Origin: Zeus faber
Lineage: Eukaryota; Chordata; Actinopteri; Zeiformes; Zeidae
Assembly: GCA_960531495.1 (NCBI GenBank)
Contig: OY482848.1
Location: forward strand, 17,562,458-17,626,457
Reading direction: 5' to 3'
Length of the DNA: 64,000 nt
Shown: positions 60,229-64,000 of the stretch, in pieces
Position numbering within the stretch: position 1 is the first letter of the stretch
How the letters are laid out: the number at the start of each line of letters is the position of its first letter
The notes under the pieces: model-generated
What the model was told of the DNA's origin: nothing
Database searches by the model: none
The model's input: the letters and a program-made list of their open reading frames with translations, nothing else
Position numbers and translations under genes: made by a program

Positions 60229-60926
60229 GTTAATAATAATATTATTATTATTATACAGAACATACGTGCACCATACATAAGATAAATCAAAGGGCTCTAG
60301 AAGTATATTAGATTTTTTTTTCCATTGGACTGACTGGGAACATGAAAGAATAAATGTAGCACCCTATCTGCACCTACACCTTTGACCAATGGCAATATAA
60401 CCAAGAGATGGAGAGAAGGAAGGGAAGGGAAAAAACTCAACAAACACATACTATACAAGTATTGTGCCTAATTCTGGCTTATACCGCACACTCCATCTCA
60501 AAATACAGAAACCACCGCAAAACCAGATCACAGACCCACTCTGAAGGCTGACGGTTTCCCTCCGCTGCTCTTCTCCTGCTCCCTCCTGTAGGCGAGCACC
60601 CGCTGCAGAAGGATCTGGGCCAGCTCCTTCTTCCGGGGATGCTGGGTCTCCACCAGCGTGATTGACTCGGCCAGAGACGCCCGCTGTCCGCGGATCAGTC
60701 CATCGTACAGTTTATCGAGCAGCCTCTTCTCAGGTTCGCTCGGGCCCTGCATGTGTTGGCTGAGGGCAGCCTCCACGCTCACACACCGCCTGCCCCGCCA
60801 GTGCAGCCCAGGGAGGGCGCCCGGGTGATGGATACGGTGGCCGGCGAGGAGCCCTTGGCGGCGGCAGAGGGTCCGGGGGTTTGGGAGGGATGTCAGGCAG
60901 CGGATGACAAAACTGGACCTCCCCAT
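55063..60926 (-). CDS. mmaa: mmaa, mitochondrial MeaB-family GTPase (methylmalonic aciduria type A protein), complete
   Basis: Six coding exons, minus strand: 60926-60536, 60062-59940, 59618-59448, 59323-59238, 58874-58725, 55359-55063. The product is 405 residues (human about 418). It has an Arg-rich mitochondrial presequence-like N-terminus, P-loop GPPGAGKS at residues 134-141, a [10 protein letters not shown]3-type segment ending at 229, TKSD at 273-276 and a C-terminal dimerisation region ([15 protein letters not shown]...). MMAA is a GTPase chaperone in the mitochondrial matrix that gates adenosylcobalamin loading and reactivation of methylmalonyl-CoA mutase. The ATG at 60926-60924 is preceded two codons upstream by an in-frame TAA. 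All catalytic motifs are intact. Confidence 0.96.
56475..56976. mobile_element. candidate solo LTR in mmaa intron 5
   Basis: Starts TGTAGCC and ends TTGTTACA, complementary-type LTR ends. An AATAAA lies about two thirds along (about 56847). No second LTR or internal region is present. Five-base flanks (taata versus gcata) are not an exact target duplication, so this is tentative. Confidence 0.35.
57700..57752. repeat. (GA)n microsatellite
   Basis: About 26 units; a shorter GA tract lies at 57582-57615. Confidence 0.95.
58340..58410. repeat. (TA)n microsatellite
   Basis: About 35 TA units in mmaa intron 5. Confidence 0.96.
58725..58874 (-). CDS. mmaa: mmaa coding exon 5: TKSD base-recognition motif
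   Basis: Exon of 150 nt, phase 0-0. It encodes [20 protein letters not shown], then [20 protein letters not shown] and [14 protein letters not shown] is the guanine-specificity (NKxD-type) motif. The donor is CCCAAG|GTAAGC. Confidence 0.96.
58875..59237 (-). other. mmaa: mmaa intron 4
   Basis: A 363-bp intron, GTCAGT donor and ctcctctcag acceptor. Nothing else is seen. Confidence 0.9.
59238..59323 (-). CDS. mmaa: mmaa coding exon 4
   Basis: Exon of 86 nt, phase 1 in and phase 0 out. It encodes [20 protein letters not shown] and PPAGGDELQ. The VGQSE and [10 protein letters not shown] segments are diagnostic of the family. The acceptor is cgacggtcag|GT and the donor CTGCAG|GTCAGT. Confidence 0.95.
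59448..59618 (-). CDS. mmaa: mmaa coding exon 3
   Basis: Exon of 171 nt, phase 1-1. It encodes [40 protein letters not shown] and [16 protein letters not shown]. The [17 protein letters not shown] and VETVG motifs are near-invariant in MMAA/MeaB and surround the nucleotide and the magnesium-coordinating switch. The donor is GTCG|GTAAGC. Confidence 0.96.
59619..59939 (-). other. mmaa: mmaa intron 2
   Basis: A 321-bp AT-rich intron with GTAAAA donor and gtgactccag acceptor. No feature inside. Confidence 0.9.
59940..60062 (-). CDS. mmaa: mmaa coding exon 2: Walker A / P-loop
   Basis: Exon of 123 nt, phase 1-1. It encodes [20 protein letters not shown] and then [21 protein letters not shown]. 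GxxGxGKS is the nucleotide-binding P-loop, and LAVDPSS is the conserved switch region of the G3E/MeaB GTPases. The acceptor is tgttgcag|GT and the donor GGAG|GTAAAA. Confidence 0.96.
60063..60535 (-). other. mmaa: mmaa intron 1
   Basis: A 473-bp intron with a TTA/TAA trinucleotide repeat at 60199-60254. It has a GT donor at 60535-60534 and ends tgttgcag. Confidence 0.9.
60199..60254. repeat. (TTA)n/(TAA)n microsatellite
   Basis: TTA units, then an inverted-sense TAA stretch, in mmaa intron 1. Confidence 0.9.
60536..60926 (-). CDS. mmaa: mmaa coding exon 1: presequence and N-terminal helical domain
   Basis: Residues 1-130 plus one base. The start [16 protein letters not shown] is basic and hydroxylated without acidic residues, as expected for a matrix-targeting presequence. 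[20 protein letters not shown] and [15 protein letters not shown] follow, the conserved N-terminal helices of MeaB/MMAA. The donor is GTGG|GTCTGT; the split Gly codon is completed in exon 2 (V-G-LSGPP). A good Kozak context (aaaaATGG) and the upstream TAA fix the start. Confidence 0.95.
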
Positions 60927-61430
60927 TTTTTAATCCACCAGCCAGATGTCTATGACAAGGAACAGCATGGGGCGGGGGGGATATTACACAGTGAAATGAT
61001 GATGAGGAAGATACACTTTATTATGTAAAGATATCTCCATTAACCAGAAGGACATTAGCTTTAGTTAACTGATACAGACATTCACTGACACCCTTTGCAT
61101 ACTCCTTGACAATACTGATAATACTGACTGTTCTGTAGCATGCAAATAGCTAGTTCCCACCCAAGAAAGAGATCTGCAACGTAGTACAACCAGACCAAAC
61201 AACATACCAATAACGATGGAAGATAAGCACGTTTTACCGAACTGTGCGGCAAACCCACGTTACTCTTTGGGCTCTAAACGGACATTGAATTGACATTAAA
61301 CTCCCAAAACGTGCAAGTTTTCACGTTGACCTCCCGGTGTTCCTCATCCACTTCCTGTTTCCGGCGACGTTTCGCGGAGCCAACCAATAGCGTGGCGCCG
61401 CTGTGACGAGACGTTCCGTCGTGCTTTTCA
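60927..61430 (-). promoter_or_regulatory. mmaa: mmaa 5' UTR and proximal promoter
   Basis: A short CpG-rich core lies at 61320-61420. An ETS-type CAGGAAG (plus-strand CTTCCTG, 61351-61357) followed by TTTCCGG, and a CCAAT box (plus-strand CCAAT, 61384-61388), are typical of TATA-less housekeeping promoters. The start site is probably near 61300-61350, with a 5' UTR of several hundred bases or a small untranslated exon. No TATA box is placed convincingly. Confidence 0.5.
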
Positions 61431-61526
61431 TTTTTAAAACTGTTATAGAATAGCTCAAATCAATTTTGAAATTCATTGCTAAAAGTATAAATACACTTTG
61501 AATTACATTTATGAGAGTAACGTTAA

Positions 61527-61561
<35 letters not shown>

Positions 61562-62762
61562 GAATGCACTCACGTATACCAAGACGACAGTACATAACTT
61601 TGTCCATTAGGTGGAAGCAAATGTTCTTTTTTTTTTTTTGTATTCTCGCCCATCAGCACACTGAGGAGTGTGGCTGCTTAGGATTATTTATTATTATTAT
61701 TTAGTTCTTTCTTCTATAATGTATGTAACTGATGTACACTGTGGCATCCTCACAATGTTGTTCTCTGCTTTTGACCGTAAATGATTAATGATTAACTGAT
61801 AAGTTATTGTTTGTTTCCATCCATCACCCACCCACCTACTCACTCACTCACTCAGCCACCCACTTACTCACTGACTCAAGATTCAAGATTCTCATTCACC
61901 CACCCACCCACCCAGTCACTCACTCACCCACCCACTTACTCAAGATTCTCATTCACCCACCCACTCACTCACTCAGCCACCCACTTACTCACTGACTCAA
62001 GATTCTCATTCACCCAAACACTCACTCACTCACCCAGCCACCCACTAACCCAACCACTCACCCAGTCAACCCACTCACTCACTCACCCAATCACTCACTC
62101 ACCCAGCCACCCACTAACCCAACCACTCACCCAGCCAACCCACTCACTCACTCACTCACCTAATCTCTCACTCACCCAGCCACCGACTGACCCAACCCAC
62201 TCACTCACTCACCCACTTACTCACTGACTCAAGATTCAAGATTCTCATTCACCCACCCACCCAGTCACTCACTCACCCACCCACTTACTCACTGACTCAA
62301 GATTCTCATTCACCCACCCACTCACTCACTCACCCAGCCACCCACTAACCCAACCACTCACCCAGTCAACCCACTCACTCACTCACCCAATCACTCACTC
62401 ACCCAGCCACCCACTAACCCAACCACTCACCCAGCCAACCCACTCACTCACTCACTCACCTAATCTCTCACTCACCCAGCCACCGACTGACCCAACCCAC
62501 TCACTCACTCACTCACCCACACATCCACTCATTCCGACTCACTCACCCACCCACTCTCTCTCTCACCCTACCACTCACTCACTGTTCAATTTATTTGACA
62601 CACAGACACATGCTTTGTCTCGCAGGTCAAATGCTGAAAATGTTTACATTAAACAAACTGTGTGAGATGCATGTGGTGATCACCAAAGTATAAATGACTA
62701 TATTACTATTTTTTGTATGCTGCCCCCCCCACACACAGTAAATCAGAAAGAAATGAGACAGA
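61431..62762. other. intergenic region upstream of mmaa
   Basis: AT-rich sequence with an AAT repeat (61528-61559), a T run and the CACTCA minisatellite (61835-62580). No gene is recognised. The 138-codon plus-strand frame at 61811-62227 is a translation of the tandem repeat. Confidence 0.65.
61835..62580. repeat. CACTCA/CACCCA minisatellite with 300-bp higher-order unit
   Basis: Built of 4- and 8-base units (cact, caccca). 61981-62211 recurs at 62281-62511 with an exact 300-base offset and, by eye, two mismatches. A related agattctcattcaccca block recurs about five times. Confidence 0.92.
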
Positions 62763-64000
62763 AAGAGGCTGCAAGTTATGAAACAAATTTATTGAATCTT
62801 CCAGTAGAGACTTGATATTCATGGAATAAAACTGCTTTTCTGGGAGCTTTAGTGAGCAATAACAGAAAAAAACAAGAGGCAATCTGTGAAAGTGCAGACG
62901 ACAAAAAAACAAAACAAAAAAAAACCAACAAAAAAAATGTTCAAAATACAAAAAGAATAAAAAGAATAAAACAATTCCATAGCAAAAATGATTGCTCAAA
63001 GCATAAAAGAATTGAAAAGCAACATATCTATTAAAAAAAAAAAAAAAATTCTTTTTATAACCGCCAGTAAGTCATAGCTACCTTTTCAGTCAAAAAACGT
63101 TTGCTCAGGAAATATAGTTTTCCTTAACAGTCTCGGAGCAAGTTTTTGCAGAGTCAACGTTACAGGAGAACCGAAGCCGTATCTATATCCTCGATGTGAC
63201 TCTGTGTTTGACAAGCTGGATTCTGCCGCAGCGCGCAGCCACGGACAAACCAAACCGCGCTCGGGCGTCCTTTTCGGTTTCCAGCTTTAAAATGTGTAAC
63301 TCCACGCTAACCAAACTATGGTTTGTAAAAAAACCAGACTGCACAGCACATACTTTAATGGTGAATATACCTAAACACTAACCTCTGTCCTTACAATTCA
63401 ATTGAACAAGTGTGCAACACAAGATGTGTCCTCATACTGTAGTGTCATGCCCCTCGCTAAACCCGGCCTAAATCCCTAATTGTTCCTCATTTTACTCTTG
63501 TGTTATGGGAAGTCATTTTGATCCAGACTTGGAAAATGCATTTTTTTTTATTTTTATTTTTTGCTAAATCTAAGCAAAAGACCGTCTAGCAGGGACCCGC
63601 GTCCCGGTTTGATTTAAATATGTGAGGGAAACATTTCCACTTTCTTTTTAAAATGTGGGTCATCCTCCAGGCTCCCGCCGACTCTCTACACCTCATGAGC
63701 ACATCTCACGCCGACTGCATTTTAAGGTGACCCGGAATGTCCCGTAATTATCCATACGCTAACCCCCCCCCCCCCCCCCCCCCCCCACCCCCGATGGAAT
63801 ACCGAGCCGTGAACGACTGCGCGTGACAGGGAATAATAGAAAAACAAAACAAAAAATGAAATAAAATAAAAAGAAGAGAGCGACTGCGAGAGTAAGATCG
63901 TGGAGGACTCTTGCACTGAAATGAGTGTGATGGTCTAATTATTACGATTGGTCACAGAGATCAAGTATCTTCCAGTCGCATCATGCTCGCTTTTCTCGCC
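62763..64000 (-). other. probable 3' UTR of a minus-strand gene continuing right (smad1 by synteny)
   Basis: AATAAA on the minus strand (TTTATT at 62788-62793) lies at the start of an AT-rich, non-repetitive-looking stretch without a coding frame. In human the gene upstream of MMAA is SMAD1, in the same orientation, so its 3' UTR is expected here. It includes a C homopolymer (63764-63786). No coding sequence of smad1 lies in the window, so this is inferred from gene order and one hexamer only. Confidence 0.35.
63764..63786. repeat. poly(C) run
   Basis: About 23 C, then A and CCCCC. Confidence 0.93.

Noticed and set aside
61811..62227. 138-codon frame rich in Thr-His-Pro-Ser
   Set aside because: It is the minisatellite read in one frame, with no start context or homology.
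61861..62300. Regularly spaced agattctcattcaccca blocks resembling a CRISPR array
   Set aside because: Spacing is irregular, the intervening DNA is itself repetitive, and the genome is eukaryotic.

Overview
This is vertebrate nuclear DNA, almost certainly from a teleost fish. It has split genes with GT-AG introns, very dense (GT)n/(AC)n microsatellites, fish-type MITEs, a tRNA-derived SINE and a DIRS tyrosine-recombinase retrotransposon. The genes, MMAA next to ZNF827 with SMAD1 expected beyond, match the order I know from human chromosome 4q31. The species cannot be fixed from the sequence. The extreme dinucleotide-repeat density would suit a repeat-rich lineage such as gadiforms, but that is only a suggestion.

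Layout. 1-6901: intron of znf827. 6902-39487 (+): ten consecutive 3'-side coding exons of znf827, including the stop codon. They give 827 residues after a split first codon and eleven C2H2 zinc fingers; the N-terminal exons lie left of the window. 39488 to about 41650-42850: its 3' UTR. About 42850-54530: intergenic DNA between two convergent genes, holding a SINE, CpG-rich blocks, microsatellites and AT-rich blocks that look like conserved non-coding elements. 54530-60926 (-): the complete mmaa gene, six coding exons and 405 residues, with a CpG-rich promoter near 61320-61430. 61800-62580: a CACTCA-type minisatellite with a precise 300-bp higher-order duplication. 62765-64000: probably the 3' end of another minus-strand gene, by synteny smad1.

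Mobile DNA. The znf827 intron at 23412-29201 holds a decayed but structurally complete DIRS element of about 4.2 kb on the minus strand, with inverted terminal repeats and an internal complementary region. Other introns hold a TA-flanked MITE (22442-22698), a long-TIR element (30641-31250) and several two-copy interspersed repeats.

Gene roles. ZNF827 is a nuclear multi-zinc-finger protein reported to recruit the NuRD complex, including to telomeres. MMAA is a mitochondrial MeaB-type GTPase that protects and loads methylmalonyl-CoA mutase. Nothing suggests that the two work together; they are syntenic neighbours. I found no novel multi-gene system. The points most worth checking are the znf827 splice sites (a GC-AG intron, GT repeats abutting exons, a stop codon made across a donor), the DIRS architecture, and a group of GCACTT (miR-430-type) sites in the znf827 3' UTR.
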